Shown here: one piece after another, positions 1 through 11,491 of the stretch
Layout of the letters: each line of letters opens with the position of its first letter
Position numbering within the stretch: the stretch's first letter is position 1
Assembly (NCBI GenBank): GCA_934047225.1
Contig: OW204009.1
Span: 18,364,898 to 18,428,897, forward strand
DNA from: Ypsolopha sequella
Lineage: Eukaryota; Arthropoda; Insecta; Lepidoptera; Ypsolophidae
Direction of reading: 5' to 3'
DNA length: 64,000 nucleotides
The notes under the pieces: generated by a model
What the model was told of the DNA's origin: nothing
Database searches by the model: none
What the model saw: only the letters and a program-made list of their open reading frames with translations
Program-made: the position numbers and the translations under genes

Positions 1-298
1 TTACTTAATATAAACAGTAAAGAAATTGTTATTTTTATAAAAATAGAGGAGGCTAAACTAAAGCTTTTTGATTGATTTCTATGACATAATGACGGTATTT
101 AATAAGTATTTGCTTCTGTTTATACTAAATATTTTAACAAGGGATCAGTTTAAATTCAGCGACTTCTCGAAGTCACACGCTGTGCTGTATTCCTTTTCCA
201 CCGGAAAAAATGATTGTTTTTGTTGTGTTCCAAAGTTATCTTTATTTTTGTGAAGCTAAATAATATCCATGATATTATTAAAACCTATTAGTGACCCT

Positions 299-1293
299 TA
301 ATTTAATTTAAAAAAATATATCTTTGAAGAAGTTGTATGTACTTAAAGTTTTGTCTGTGTTTTTTTAATAATGTGTTTTGTGTTTGTATAACAATAGACC
401 AAGTATTAAGTATTAACTTAGTCTATGGTATAACCATAGATAAATAAGGAAGGATAGATTGCTCACTCCATACATTAGAACAAAGCCCGCGTAAAACTTA
501 ATATTTTCGCCGGTACCTAGTAGTTCGACTTATTATTTTTGATTTCGCTACTATACTAGATATATTGTGACATACCTAGTGCCATCTATCGAACAGTTGA
601 TGAAACAAAATTCGATGTGTGTGTGTGTGTGTGTGTAGCAACTATACTCCGCCTACAAAAACAAAAATTTGCTAGAATACGACAATACGCGGCACATGAC
701 ATACGATAAATCTGAGGATAAATCGCTCAACCGTGCATGACAGTTGAGTCAAAGAGTAAAGTTATATACCGGTATATATGAGTAGTGTGTGTTAGGTAAA
801 TAAAGCGTATTTTAATGCACATATTTTGTTTGATTGATCGTTGTGCGTCATCTACCGGAATCCAGAATAACCATCTGCACGCTTAGTTAGATTGCCAGCT
901 TACCACCGAAGGTTTAATGAAAAAAAATTTAAAAACACCTGATTAAGAATTCACTATTTTCTGATGCGATGTTATGAAAATTTTGTGTTTTTATTCATAA
1001 AATAAATAAATATGATGAACCAGTACAATAAAATGCTATATTTCGTCGATTTCAGACAAATTTTATTTCCAGCGGGACAAGTAACGCCATCTAGCAACGT
1101 TAATTTTAGTATTGCGAACAGTACAAGGAGTTAGCAATCTATCCTTCCTTTATTTATCTATGGTTATACCATAATACTTAATACTTGGTCTATTGTTATA
1201 CAAACAAAAAACACATTATTCAAAAAACACAGACAAAACTTTAAGTACATACAACTTCTTCAAAGATATATTTTTTTAAATTAAATTTGCAGT
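299..1293. mobile_element. DNA element with ~160-bp inverted ends
   Basis: The stretch at about 300-470 returns as its reverse complement at about 1132-1293, with only small indels (for example the ATAGACCAAGTATTAAG segment). This makes a roughly 1-kb element with very long terminal inverted repeats. The interior has no coding potential I can see and holds a GT run. The outer ends are AT-rich, so the exact termini and any target duplication cannot be fixed. Non-autonomous foldback DNA transposon is the simplest reading. Confidence 0.7.
616..636. repeat. (GT)n microsatellite
   Basis: About ten uninterrupted GT units lie inside the inverted-repeat element. Confidence 0.9.
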
Positions 1294-1344
1294 ACTGAGT
1301 TCAAGACCGATGGCCATTGTTATTGTTCTCAACCGATAGCTGAG

Positions 1345-2416
1345 AATTTTTCTATCAAGTTTCAGCTCGTTAAGTTCCATTTGATTACCATTTTATTTCA
1401 TCTTAGAACTAGTGAGCGAAAAGAACGATGTCAGAGACCACTTGAACAATCGCGCGTTTGCGTGTATGTATGTATGTATAAATATTTGTCCGACGATAAC
1501 TCGAGTATCGTTGATCGGAACGTCATGAGCGAAGCGAACGAAGTTCTCAGAGTCTACTTGAACAATCCGGCGTTTGTATGCACAATGTTGTATGTTTGTT
1601 CGGGGCGAACTACTAGTATACTGTGCACTTGCGATTCGGTCTAGACCGATTTGGCTCATGTTCGCACTCAAAAATACTTTTTGTCTCATTTACTCACCTA
1701 CCAAATTTCATGACGTTCCGATAAACGATACTCGAGTTATCGTCGGACAAATATACATACGTACACCCTTACATACACACATACATACAAACGCCGAACT
1801 GTGCAAACAGACTCTGAGAACTTCGCTCGCTCGTTCAATTATTTCTCTCATGGTTTTATTTTTACTTCTATTGTGCTCATTTAAACCATAAGTGTTAGTA
1901 TGAAAATAATTTCTTTAAATTTTGTATCATATTTGTATCCTCAATTTGCAATGTTTTTTGTAAAATTTTCACCTAAGTGTTTTTAAGAAAATTACTGTTT
2001 TTTACTCATAACACCCTCTTTAAGCCTAGGTTACCCTTATGGTTTGCAACTGCTACATACAGAGGAGCTGATTTTCCTTGTTATATTTTGTTGTTATCAA
2101 TCCTAATCAATCTGTAAGAACAGAAATACATTGATTTCTCTGTACGTAGCAGTTGCGAATCAAAAGGGTGATCTAGGCTTAAAGCGGGTATCATATGTAA
2201 CAAAATGGTATTTTTTTGGATACAGCTGTGTGGAAATTTATATAAAAACCATTGCAAATGGGGGACAAAAATAAAAAAAAAAATTAATAAAATATTTTCA
2301 TTATAGGACTGATGGGCTAAACCAGCAGAAAAGAAGTGAAGAGAATTACGTAAGAAATAATATAAAATGGTAATCAAATGGAACTTAACGACCTGAAACT
2401 TAATAGAAAAATTTGC
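1345..2416. mobile_element. Nested inverted-repeat element
   Basis: The segment at about 1350-1397 (ending in ATTACCATTTTATTT) matches the reverse complement of about 2363-2412, giving outer arms of about 50 bp. Inside, about 1432-1580 is largely complementary to about 1700-1850; both contain CGATAACTCGAGTATCGT-like sequence, itself palindromic. The open frames on both strands here read the same peptide from the two arms, so they come from the inversion and are not genes. It is a composite foldback element without a recognisable transposase. Confidence 0.55.
2021..2182. repeat. Inverted repeat, ~46-bp arms
   Basis: TTAAGCCTAGGTTACCC with the following bases to about 2068 is mirrored at about 2136-2181 (GTAGCAGTTGC and ATCTAGGCTTAA). 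It is a smaller hairpin nested in the larger inverted-repeat element. Confidence 0.6.
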
Positions 2417-2526
2417 GGAACGATTAATCAATGTAATCGTTTTAGGATTCCGTAGCCGAAGACTGTTAAGTGTAAGTTATTTCTTGCCGATACCAAAGAA
2501 TCGATACCAGAGATTAGAGAATATAA

Positions 2527-2620
2527 AGTATTACCACAGTATAAGAAATGTGGTATTACCACAGTATAAGAAATGTGGTATAACCACAGTATAAGTTAAG
2601 TTATACTGTGGTATTACTAC
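2527..2620. repeat. Short direct and inverted CCACAGTATAA repeats
   Basis: The motif CCACAGTATAAG occurs three times in direct orientation. It is followed by an inverted copy (TTATACTGTGG), giving a perfect hairpin around 2584-2613. The same CACAGTATAAG sequence forms the terminus of the transposon at 28858-29556. Confidence 0.75.
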
Positions 2621-2895
2621 GTAAAGAAGCGAAACTCACCTCCCCGCGCGAGTTTATCGTCCCCCGCAAGTTAGTGGCAAATCTGGAGGCAGGCAGAGCT
2701 CGAGTACCACTCGTTCGTTGCGTGCGTATTTTATTTTGTTTTATTTTATTACGATACTGATTTTTAATTAATATGGTTCGTTTTTGTGGTGTTTATGGAT
2801 GCATTGAAAACGGAGCAAAAAATAAAGAATGGAGATTTTTTAAATTTCCTGTCGATGAACTAAAGCAAGGCATTTTCTTTCATGTATTGGTTTAG
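2584..2895 (+). pseudogene. THAP-domain transposase N-terminus, truncated
   Basis: An ATG at 2773 opens a 40-residue frame ending at 2895. It shows the start of a THAP zinc finger: MVRFCGVYGC (first two cysteines), an Asn shortly after, and the FFKFP block typical of the domain. The downstream Trp and Cys-x2-His ligands are missing, so the domain is cut off. About 190 bp upstream is the terminal motif CACAGTATAAG shared with the element at 28858-29556, which also carries a THAP-like first exon. I read this as the 5' end of a P-like (or other THAP-bearing) DNA transposon. A fragment of a host THAP gene is less likely given the truncation and the repeat context. Confidence 0.55.
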
Positions 2896-3024
2896 GACGT
2901 TAACTGCAACTCTCAAACAGTTGTCAAATAGTTGGTAAGAATTTCAAATACTGTTTTGACTCTGAAACAAATTAAATTATTGGCAGTTTTAATTCCATTG
3001 TTTCCAAAGGCCCAACCTTACACC

Positions 3025-3276
3025 GACTTATACCGACAAGTAAACTAGATGAACAAAATAAAAACGAGTCAGAAAAAAAAAATAGCATTACCTAGACCCT
3101 ACCTGACATTGTTTCAGAACTACCGATCCATAATCATCTACAATAAATTGCCGGATTACATATAAAAAGGACAAACAATCAATTCCTTTATAAGAAAGCT
3201 CAAGCAGTTAGACAAGTGCTTTTATTCTATAAATGACCTCACGGACAAAATCATCTTATTTCATGAAATTAATTAA
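3025..3276 (+). pseudogene. Non-LTR reverse transcriptase C-terminal remnant
   Basis: Read on the + strand from about 3115, the sequence gives NYRSIIIYNKLPDYI, a stop, then KGQTINSFIRKLKQLDKCFY up to a stop at 3276. The YNKLP...FxRKLK pattern is characteristic of the extreme C-terminus of jockey/CR1-type LINE reverse transcriptases. The copy is 5'-truncated and has at least one in-frame stop. The AT-rich stretch that follows to about 3630 fits its 3' UTR and ends in an AAATAAATAAAT-like tail. Confidence 0.5.
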
Positions 3277-3640
3277 ATTTTCCTCAATTTCGCTGATCTC
3301 GCATTTAGATATATAATAATATGATACAAAACTAAAAACAATATGCATCTATTAAATTATAACCATGTTCCTTTTATTTATACAGACGTAATATAAAATC
3401 TAATATTAAATCAAAATGCTTTGTTTTACACGTATAATCATAATATATAAATAACATAAATGTAAAAATCAAACATAAATACTTAACAATTATGTATAAT
3501 TATAATAATGAAATACAAATGTAATTGCTACACCCTGACAGGGTAACACGGTCAAAATGTACACACTATTTTTCTACATCCGTGTAATTTACATGTTGTG
3601 CAAATAAATAAATATGAAAAATATGAAATAAACATTTTAC
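3277..3640 (+). mobile_element. Probable LINE 3' UTR and tail
   Basis: This stretch has no coding signal. It contains GTAATTGCTACACCCTGACA and ends in an A-rich AAATAAATAAATATG run, as expected for the 3' end of the preceding LINE remnant. Confidence 0.35.
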
Positions 3641-4060
3641 GCCAGGGCCACAGCTTCAGGCTTCTGGCTGCGCTTCCAGGCGGTTTTTGCGACGGGCTTT
3701 GCCCTGCCTCGACACCCGTCGGCGCCTTCATGTATAGCGCGCTCGCTCGCTCAAAGCGCTCGACACTAGGTTCGTCCTGTGCGCTCAATCACGGTTTCAA
3801 CCACCTACCACCCCACACACCGCCACCGCGAGAGCGCAAGTCACTCGAAGCTGGACAAGACGCAAGAGCGGCGACCCATGGCCGGCTCTATACAACTTCA
3901 TACATTTCTTCTCTCCACCGGCGCACGTCGCAAGAAGAACCGCTTGGCGCGCCTGAAGCTGTAGCCGAGGGGTTAGACCGCCTAGGAGCATTCATTGACA
4001 GAATTATTCCAACAAAACATTTAAGAGAGGCAGACGAGCATTTTTAGCTCACTTTACCTC
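3641..4060. other. GC-rich island of unknown origin
   Basis: About 400 bp are clearly richer in GC than the surroundings and open in more than one frame. The + frame ends with a Leu/Ala-rich piece (...EGLDRLGAFIDRII) at 4047. No family is recognised and no splice signals bracket it convincingly. It could be the 3' part of another decayed retroelement or a processed fragment; I cannot assign a function. Confidence 0.25.
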
Positions 4061-4075
4061 CTAGGGGCGCCAATT

Positions 4076-4420
4076 CGCTTAGATTAAATTATGTTAAGCT
4101 GTGTCATTTCGAAAACCATTTCAAGATTTTGGTCGAAGCCTAATTTTGAACTTTTGGTCTAAAAAAAACCTCATCATGATGAATATTTTTACGAAAAAGC
4201 TGCAACTTCCACTTGCCTTCGTGCGACATCACTTGAGAAATGGCTGCTTAGAAATGTGTATCAAGATAAATTTATAAAAACTTGGTGTCGACTGATTTGA
4301 CAGATGAGTAGACAGACAGAGACAGACCACTTTTTTACATCACAATCAGTATAATGTCTAAAATTCTCAAGTGAGGTCATATACGACAATTCTTTAAAAA
4401 ATTATGGTTAATTTACATTG
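4076..4420. repeat. Repeat family A (CRE-bearing), copy 1
   Basis: This belongs to a ~430-bp interspersed family also seen at 5464-5491 plus 7214-7495, 28425-28857, 29615-30060, 46185-46595 and 54360-54660. Shared landmarks are CTTAACATAATTTAATC at one end, CATCATGAGGTTTTTTAGAC, and two inverted CTCAAGTGACGTCA blocks. In this copy both TGACGTCA sites are mutated. Confidence 0.75.
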
Positions 4421-4585
4421 GCAAATTTTCCGCACGTGCCAGAATAGCCCTCCTATCTAGCACGCGCCAGAGTTACAGCGTCTATATTATATCCTACTTG
4501 CACTCTCGCGCATATGTGAGAAGAATATGCCTGGAGTGGGCAGCATTCGGGAAGTTGTGTCAGATATTTACGTCGCCAGTTTACG
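4421..4585. other. Unassigned spacer
   Basis: Mixed-composition sequence; I see no gene or recognised repeat. Confidence 0.3.
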
Positions 4586-5035
4586 ACCAGTGCATTTTAT
4601 TCTGTGCCAGTGCGTCCTTCCAGTGATGACATACGGTGCTGAGACGTGGTCTCTTACTAAAGGCTTGCCGCTCAACGAACTATAGAGCGGGCTATGCTTA
4701 GGATATCTCTGATGGATAAAATCCGAAACGAAGATATCCGTCAGAGAACAAAGGTGACCGACATAGCTTGCCGAATCAGTAAGTTGAAGTGGCAGTGGAC
4801 TGGCCATATTTGTCGCCGACGTGATGATCGTTGGAGCCGTAGGGCATTGGAATGCAGACCACGTACAGCACAGCGTAGCGTAGGCCACCCTCGTGCCCGC
4901 TGGACTGACGATCTGACGGACGTTGCGGGTGGTGGCTGGATGAGGATGACTGAGGACTGCCAAGAGTGGCGTAATATGGGGGAGGCCTATGTCCAGCAGT
5001 GGAAGAATACGGGCTGATGGATGTATGGATGTGCT
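4586..5035 (+). pseudogene. RTE-type LINE 3' fragment
   Basis: The + strand encodes CVLPVMTYGAETWSLTKG and then, after an internal deletion, RISLMDKIRNEDIRQRT, KWQWTGHICRRR, RWTDDLTDVAGGGW and EAYVQQW. This is the well-known C-terminal tail of RTE-clade reverse transcriptases. It is 5'-truncated and lacks the RT catalytic core. A short duplication (CAGTGCATTT... and CAGTGCGTCC) lies near its 5' end. It ends in GCTGATGGATGTATGGATG, the microsatellite-like RTE tail. Other copies are at 45108-45644 and 61294-61745. Confidence 0.8.
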
Positions 5036-5463
5036 CTCACGCATTCCGCGTTTGTCAATGTGCGGGGTGCGGGTGGGCAAGTTTGGTGGAAAAACACTGT
5101 ATCGACATCGCGCGTACTAGACTCCCAGGTGTCGTTCTATTGATATTTATGTGGCATTAAGCTGAGCTGGACTCCTTTTTCATAACCACAGCATATGGAT
5201 ATGGCTATTTCGTTTGTAATTTGTTTCCGTTTTTGTTTCGTTTTCGGTGGTGTTTGAAATAAAGCCCTTTTCTTTCTTTCGTTCTTATTTATAACGACGC
5301 AACTGATCCCAAAATCACTATCACTGAGACATTTAGTAAAACAAAATGAAAATAGTTATTTGTGCAACAAGAGAGCAAAGATTTTTTTTGTTGCGAGTGC
5401 CGAGTTTGAATGCCGCGAAAAATCGGAAAATCTTTGAAAAACCGATCGAAAACCAGTGAAGTT
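5036..5463. other. Non-coding, with a possible LINE tail
   Basis: No gene is seen. A GAAATAAAGCCCTTTTC run followed by TTTCTTTCG at about 5250-5282 resembles a retroelement polyadenylation end. Confidence 0.3.
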
Positions 5464-5495
5464 TAGACATTTTACTGATTGTGATGTGTGATCTA

Positions 5496-5761
5496 TACAA
5501 GGTGAATTTATCAACATCGTCCAAATTCATACTTGAGCCTTGGTAACTCATCAGCATCATGAACCAATAACGATTTTTGTAAAATTCATGAAACTAAATT
5601 TCGACTCCCCATAGTGATTCACTCAGGACTGGGCGTGAATTACTATGGGAAGTTGAAATTTCATTACACGAATTTCACAAAAATTGTTATCGATTCATGA
5701 TGCTGATCACTTACCAAGCCTCCAGTATTAATTTGGACGATAACCAAAAAGTCACCTTGTA
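5496..5761. mobile_element. Foldback MITE family B, copy 1
   Basis: This is a 266-bp palindrome-like element starting TACAAGGTGA and ending TCACCTTGTA, flanked by TA on both sides (5494-5495 and 5762-5763). Arms carry ATCGTCCAAATTCATACT and GTAAGTGATCAGCATCATGA. TA target and short TIR fit a Tc1/mariner-type MITE. Other copies: 18611-18863, 39044-39309, 56064-56329, 57631-57896. Confidence 0.85.
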
Positions 5762-5779
5762 TAGATAAAATTCAAAGTC

Positions 5780-5818
5780 CTGACTAACTGACTGACTGAC
5801 TGACTGACTGACTGATAT
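5780..5818. repeat. (ACTG)n microsatellite
   Basis: Tandem ACTG units inside the Helitron near its 5' end. Confidence 0.9.
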
Positions 5819-6435
5819 ATCAACGCACAGCCTAAACCGGTGGTTCTAGAGACTTAAAATGTTGCATATAGTTACCTTATATAGTGTAGGCATCCACTAA
5901 GAAAGGATTTTTCAGAATTCACCCCCTAAAGGGGTGAAACGGGTGTCCAAAGTTTGTATAGGGAAACAAGATTAGTAAGACTATTTTATTCGAGACTTCA
6001 CAGGGGTACTCTTATTCATAAATAAAAAAACACGTGTTTCTGGTTTTTTCAGAATTCAACCCCCAAAAGGGGAAAATGGGGTGACAAAGTCTGAAAATCA
6101 ACATGGGTACCGTTTGTATGGTTTATCGGGTCGCTGATTACGAAAACAACAACGATTTCTAAATCCAATGTAGTGGATGTGAAATACCATCATCCCCTGT
6201 TGGGGTGCGATGGGGTTGAAATGTGTAAATATCAAATATGGGTGTCGTTTTTATGGTTTTTTGGGACGTTAATTACGAAAATGGCATCGATTTGAAAATG
6301 ACATGACATTTGGACATGAAAATTCTTAAAAGTATGTGTCTCAGAGCAAATCGACTGTAACAGACGGACAGACAGACAGCCACACAAGTGATCCTTTTAG
6401 GGTTCCATTTTTTCCGTTTGAGGTATCTAGCTCTA

Positions 6436-6515
6436 TCTATATATCCACAATATATCTATCTATCTATCTGTCTATCTATCTATCCATCTATAGGTATCTA
6501 TCTATATCCCAGCAA
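6436..6515. repeat. (TATC)n microsatellite, imperfect
   Basis: A run of TATC units with CATC and GTAT interruptions. It produces the artefactual Ser/Ile/Tyr-rich open frames in this stretch. Confidence 0.9.
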
Positions 6516-7710
6516 AATATCTTTGGAACGGAAGGTGGCACATAGGGGTTGGACCATGGGGTGCCAAAAAAGTTTTTTTTTAATGTCAAAATTTTGATGG
6601 CCTAGCTGTATCTCCCAAACGGCTGGAGTTAGACCCATGTTGATGGGTGTCTAGGAAAAAGTCTCGACGAGATCTACCTGCCGAAAGTGTCAAAACTTCA
6701 CAGGCCCGTATCTCCCAAACGGCTGATTCTTGACCCTTGTTCATGGTTCTCTAAAAAAAGTGCTCGGCGAGATCTAGATGACGGTAAAAAAAAAGTCGAA
6801 AAAAGAAATTACCAAAATTTTGATCGGCCATATCTCCCGAACGGCTAATTGTAAGGAGTTCGGGTTTGACAGGTTTTGACAGTTTTTTGACAGGTCCAAA
6901 AAAGTATTCCGATTTGCATGAAACTCGGTATCAAGAGGCATTTGGGGTATTAAAATTTGACATTTTTGACAACTGATAGGGACTTTGACACTTTTTCGGA
7001 AAAAAATTGATCGGTGAGTCCCCGTATTTGGCATTCTGGCGAGGCCAAAGGCCGAGTCAAGTTCCACGAGGCCGAAAAACGAGCATGCGAGTTTTTTGGC
7101 CGAGTCCTACACCTTAACTCCCAGAGAGAGTGAGAGCACTAATGTTTGTTTCTGAAAAAAAATGTCATTTGTTCCCTGTAGGTCACGCGGGCGAAGCCGC
7201 GGGCAGAAGCTAGTTGCTTATAAAAAAAGTGGTCTGTCTCTGTCTGTCTGTCATCTGTCATCTAGCAGTCAAATTAGTCTGAAGCAAATTATTATAAATT
7301 TATCTTGATAGCAAAGGACACATTTCTAAACAGCCATTACTCAAGTGACGTCACACGAGGGCAAATGGAAGTTGCAGCCTTTTCGTAAAAATATATTTAC
7401 ATAAATCGAAATTACGAAAATATGGCTTATTAATCCTAAATCTCGAAATGGTTTTCGAATTAACACACCTTAACATAATTTAATCCATGCGAAGACTTAT
7501 TATAGTGGGGTACTAGTGCACAGCAGCATTCCACTTACACTTTGCTGAGCATGCAGTTGAAAGCGCTGGGTTTGACGACTGGGGCACAAAATAACCAATA
7601 AATAAATAATTAGTGGTTATTTTGCGACTGGGGACAAGCATGTTGCTTTTGCGGCGCGGCGGCACCGACTCGCAGTTTGTTTGTAGGGCATTCGCTGTCC
7701 AAGCGAGGGT

Positions 7711-7946
7711 CCAGCGGGCCTATTGTGTATCTCTAGTTGCCTTCTGGACTGGGTGTCTATCATCAAAAACATAGTAATACTATCGAATTCCGATGTCCTA
7801 AGGATATTTTCGCACTTGAAGTGACGACACAGATTGTTAATAGTTCAATACCCACTAAAGGCAATTTTGAAATTTCAGTTTTTAGCTATGTTTTTGATGA
7901 TAGGCACCTCGTGCAGTTGGCAACTAAAGATACAGAATAGGGGGGC
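7711..7946. mobile_element. Foldback MITE family Q, copy 1
   Basis: A 235-bp element with ends GGGCCTATTGTGTATCTC and (reverse complement of the other end) CTATTCTGTATCTTTAG. Arms continue through TATCATCAAAAACATAG. A 67-residue open frame inside is also open in the copies at 7947 and 15757, but it runs through both arms and has no independent coding signal. Confidence 0.75.
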
Positions 7947-8181
7947 TGCGGGCCTATTGTGTATCTCTAGTTGCCTTCTGGACTGGGTGTCTATCATCAC
8001 AAACATAGATATACTATCGAATTCCGATGTCCTAAGGATATTTTCGCACTTGAAGTGACGACACAGATTGTTAATAGTTCAATACCCACTAAAGGCAATT
8101 TTGAAATTTCAGTTTTTAGCTATGTTTTTGATGATAGGCACCTCGTGCAGTTGGCAACTAAAGATACACAATAGGGGGGCA
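7947..8181. mobile_element. Foldback MITE family Q, copy 2
   Basis: A near-identical direct copy of 7711-7946, offset by 234 bp and sharing the GGGGGGC-type junction, so the two form a tandem pair. Tandem duplication or insertion of one element at the end of another would both explain this. Confidence 0.75.
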
Positions 8182-9925
8182 GGTTGCGTCCTTTTATTAA
8201 CCACTGAGTCACAAAAAAAATATTAAATTATTAGATTTGAAAATTGTTTGATTACATTGACCTTAAAAATATCATTTACGATACATAGAAGTGGGATAAA
8301 AGGAATTCATCAAAGTTTTCTTGAAGTTCTTCGCTAGATTTTGAGGTCAATGTAAGTTACTCCGTCCGAATTGACTGCCTCTGTGGCCGTGTGTAAGTAG
8401 GTATTTTTATTTCATTTAATTCAAGTAATCCTTACTTTTTATGTAAAAGGTGAGATTTAATCAACCGCCCACATTCTCGGTTAGTGATCAGGAACAATAT
8501 TTAATGTACCTTAAGGTGAAATTCTAAAAAAAAATTTTTTTTCCTTTACTTTAATTTACTGAGTCTCCATTATGAATTCTATAATATGATGAAATTTCAC
8601 CAAAAATTATCAACATCACCATATTTTTTTTCATCCTATTCAAATGTTTTTTTTTAAGATTAATATCGACTTGTAAAAAGTGTATCCAAAATAATTTGAA
8701 TTTGAATACTCTTTTTAGCGCCTGCAAGTTTTTACTTATCTTTATGTTTCTCTTTGCGTTGCAATTGCTCGTTGCATTTCTAAGGCGCTTTGTTTTTATG
8801 TAGAGCAGTGATGAAAAAAAACTCCTTTTGCGGCTAGTTTTTTATGTATTTTAATTTATAATTTATATAATTTATTCGGTTATGAGTACTCAAGATACTT
8901 GAGATCTTCTACCTTAATGTGGTCAAAAAATATATATTTTTAATTTATTGTAAGGGGGTCCTATAAAGAATAGGTATTAACCCCATTATTATTTATATTA
9001 TTGATTCGCGATAAATTATAATTGTATGGTAATATTTTGTTAGGGTTAGAATTGATTCTCAGAAGTGTTTGATATATATGGTTGATGAACGATCTGTTTA
9101 AAAAGTCCGTATAATTATTTTATTTATGTTACCACATTTTCAAAAAGATCTAGAATTAGTTTACAAATTGATAATAAAAATATATTTTCATTACTTAGCT
9201 AATTTGCTAAACGTACTTAAATATTTTGTTTATATAAGTTGCTCAATTGATGTTAAAAAGCCTGTGGTCAGTCTCGGGTTAGACTAGGTTGATAATGGCG
9301 GATGAACGAACGCGGAAAACAATTGTCTAATAAATTAAAGTTTATTGTCATTGTTGTGATTTTTGATTCCATCTGACCTTCCCCAATATTATATTCAATA
9401 TTTTAACTTTCTTTTGTAATAATAATAATTTACATTGCATTTTCATCAATAATTAATCACTAAATTGTCTCAATAGGACGTAACGTGTTCTCAGTAGACG
9501 TCATTTGTCGGTAATAATAATTATGACGTCTTGAGGCTGTAAAAAATTGACGTACTTTTCTGAACCACCCGTAAATGTACGTAATTATGACAAAGATTTG
9601 CTACCCTGGGTATGGTATACAGAAATTGTAAAATTCCTTACTACTTTGTTCTATGAATGAGATAGACCACGTAACAAAAATGTTCTAAAGCTAGCCAAAG
9701 ATGACAAAGATGGCATCCCATTTCTTAAATTTTGGAAAATAAAAATAAAAAAATAATAATACTCGATGAGCTCTAGATAATGACAAAATAACAGGGTAAA
9801 AAAAAAGTTTTCGGCTCCTGTTAAATGTAAAAATAATTTTATTTAGATATCGGTTTTGGATCAACATTCTACACGACATTATTAAAAATTCAAAGTCTTC
9901 GTCTCATTCCACCTGCGTCTAAGAG
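8182..9925. other. AT-rich non-coding, with a LINE 3' tail remnant
   Basis: No gene is seen. About 8440-8520 contains AACCGCCCACATTCTCGG and GTGATCAGGAACAA, and about 8655-8705 contains CTTGTAAAAAGTGTATCC and AATAATTTGAATTTGAATA. These are diverged pieces of the LINE 3' region better seen at 27000-27325 and 55329-55738. The rest is featureless. Confidence 0.4.
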
Positions 9926-10025
9926 CCGTGACTGACATACGGACGGACAGACGGATAGACTGACAGCAGAGTGACATTAATAAAATTGTGTTCCGTTTCG
10001 CCCTTTCAGTGCGGAACCCTAAAAA
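9926..10025. repeat. Lepidopteran GGGTTCCG-type repeat end
   Basis: CGGACGGACAGACGGATAGA is followed by GTGTTCCGTTTCGCCC and GCGGAACCCTAAAAA. This matches the end of the interspersed repeat at 20227-20574. Confidence 0.5.
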
Positions 10026-11490
10026 GGTCTAAAAGTGTCGCATGCATAAAAATAGAGAGTGTTATTTCTTGGCAACACTGGTAGCTGATATGTCATATTC
10101 TCAGTTACTGTCAGCAGGGTTGCCAGATCTGGGTTCTGTCTTGAAGGTCTGGGGAAAATTTATTTCAAGCTGAGTTTTTTTTATTTAACCATTGGGCAGG
10201 TATGCCTCAAAATGAAAATTATGCATTTTTTTTAAGTTGTACATAAGTATTAATTGCTTGTTGTTTGTATGAATACACACAGCAAGAAAACATAGTTTAC
10301 TAAATCTGTATTATCATAGTTTACTAATACTAAATATTAAATGTACCTATTGGAGTGTTAATAAATTTTAATATTGAAATCAGATTTATTCTGAATAATT
10401 TCGTACGCATTTTGACCCATGCGATTTTCAACTTTATTAAAATCAGTCTCCGGAAGGCTTCGTCTTAAGGCCCAAGCACACTGAGCTCCTCTCAACCCGC
10501 GCACCTTTCCACGCAGCCCTCAAGCCATTTTTCTGTCAACACAGAACGGCAGGTTGTCCAAACCACCTCAAACAACTCTTCGCTGCCTCTCGCGACGACG
10601 CGACGGTCGGTGTGCCAGCTACAAAATGCTTATTTTCAGGAGAAGCAAAAAACAGTTTTTGGAAACGAAAAAAATCACAATCCTTTATTTTATTACTATA
10701 GTGAAAAGATGTCTATGCAAAGTTATTTAAAATTATATGTAGATTTTAGTGCAATAGAAAACACATCTATATGACGCCTAATTTAAAATTTAACCTGTGC
10801 TTTACGCCCTCGATTTTATGTTTGTATGTTCTTTTCATCCCACAATATTTGGGTAAAATAAATAAAAATATTTTTTTTTGTTATACGTTATTCATCAAGT
10901 ATCCTTTTTTTTCGAACTATCCTGAACTATTTTCTTCCTTTGCAGAGACCGATATATAGACAAAAAAAAATCAAGGTGGCATTCTTAATTAAAGGTAGTT
11001 AGCGTAGATAAACCTACTAAACCTAGATAAACCTAAATCTATGTTTTAACTGTAATTAATCGCGTTGACCATGTATGGGGATCAAATTTATGCGGTTTAT
11101 ACTGATTTTTAGTTGCGCTTTTGACAAAGATTAAAATATTTATAGATTCTAATATTATATCTTTGGGGGTCTAGCAAAGAAGACCATATCGAGCTTTAAC
11201 CATTCGATACGAAATGTCTATCCCTCTCGAGGTAGATTAACAAAGTGAGAGAGAGCACTGTATTACTATTGCTAAACTAGCAGGAGGTGTAAAAACATCA
11301 CATCATATTTCACAATGTGAATTAATTGTAATAAATTAGTTGTAATGTCATTACAACGTGCGAATAATTGAGTTTTTAAAGCCGATGAAATTAATTTAAA
11401 ATAAAGAATAAATAAGACCAATGTATTTGTTACAAAAGATTAGTGATCAAAAGATGCAAAAAAATTAAATATGTCAAACAAGACACACTA
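10026..11490. other. Intergenic or intronic, no gene seen
   Basis: Mostly AT-rich sequence with a GC-richer patch at about 10440-10620. No coding exon, RNA gene or clear repeat could be supported. Confidence 0.4.
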
Positions 11491-11491
11491 T

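Larger units (their letters stand above)
5492..7213 (+). mobile_element. Non-autonomous Helitron
   Basis: The 5' terminus is TC at 5492-5493, preceded by A. The 3' terminus is CTAG at 7210-7213, followed by T and preceded by the GC hairpin CGCGGGCGAAGCCGCG. This is the expected A^T insertion pattern of Helitrons. Near the 5' end lie ACTGACTGACTGACTG and CGCACAGCCTAAACCGG, a landmark common in lepidopteran Helitron-like repeats. Several CACCCCxxAAGGGGTG-like short blocks lie inside. No Rep/helicase gene is present. A MITE (5496-5761) has inserted four bases from the 5' end. Confidence 0.75.
5464..7495. repeat. Repeat family A copy split by a Helitron
   Basis: TTTAGACATTTTACTGATTG and the following GTGATGTGTGA end at 5491. 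The family A sequence resumes at 7214 with TTGCTTATAAAAAAAGTGG and runs to CTTAACATAATTTAATCC at about 7490. Joining 5491 to 7214 restores the uninterrupted family order seen at 28530-28555 and 46290-46320. Confidence 0.8.

Noticed and set aside
1381..1891. Frames on both strands sharing the peptide DVPINDTRVIVGQI
   Set aside because: They are the two arms of an inverted repeat read in opposite directions, with no other coding evidence.
3598..4047. 149-residue frame in the GC-rich island
   Set aside because: Low-complexity GC-driven composition, other frames also open, no recognisable domain. Kept only as an unassigned island.
6336..6597. Ser/Tyr/Ile-rich frames
   Set aside because: Translation of a (TATC)n microsatellite inside a Helitron.
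7737..8174. A 67-residue frame conserved in three copies (7737, 7971 and 15763 inverted)
   Set aside because: The frame spans both arms of a foldback MITE and starts at a non-ATG codon; its conservation is that of young repeat copies.
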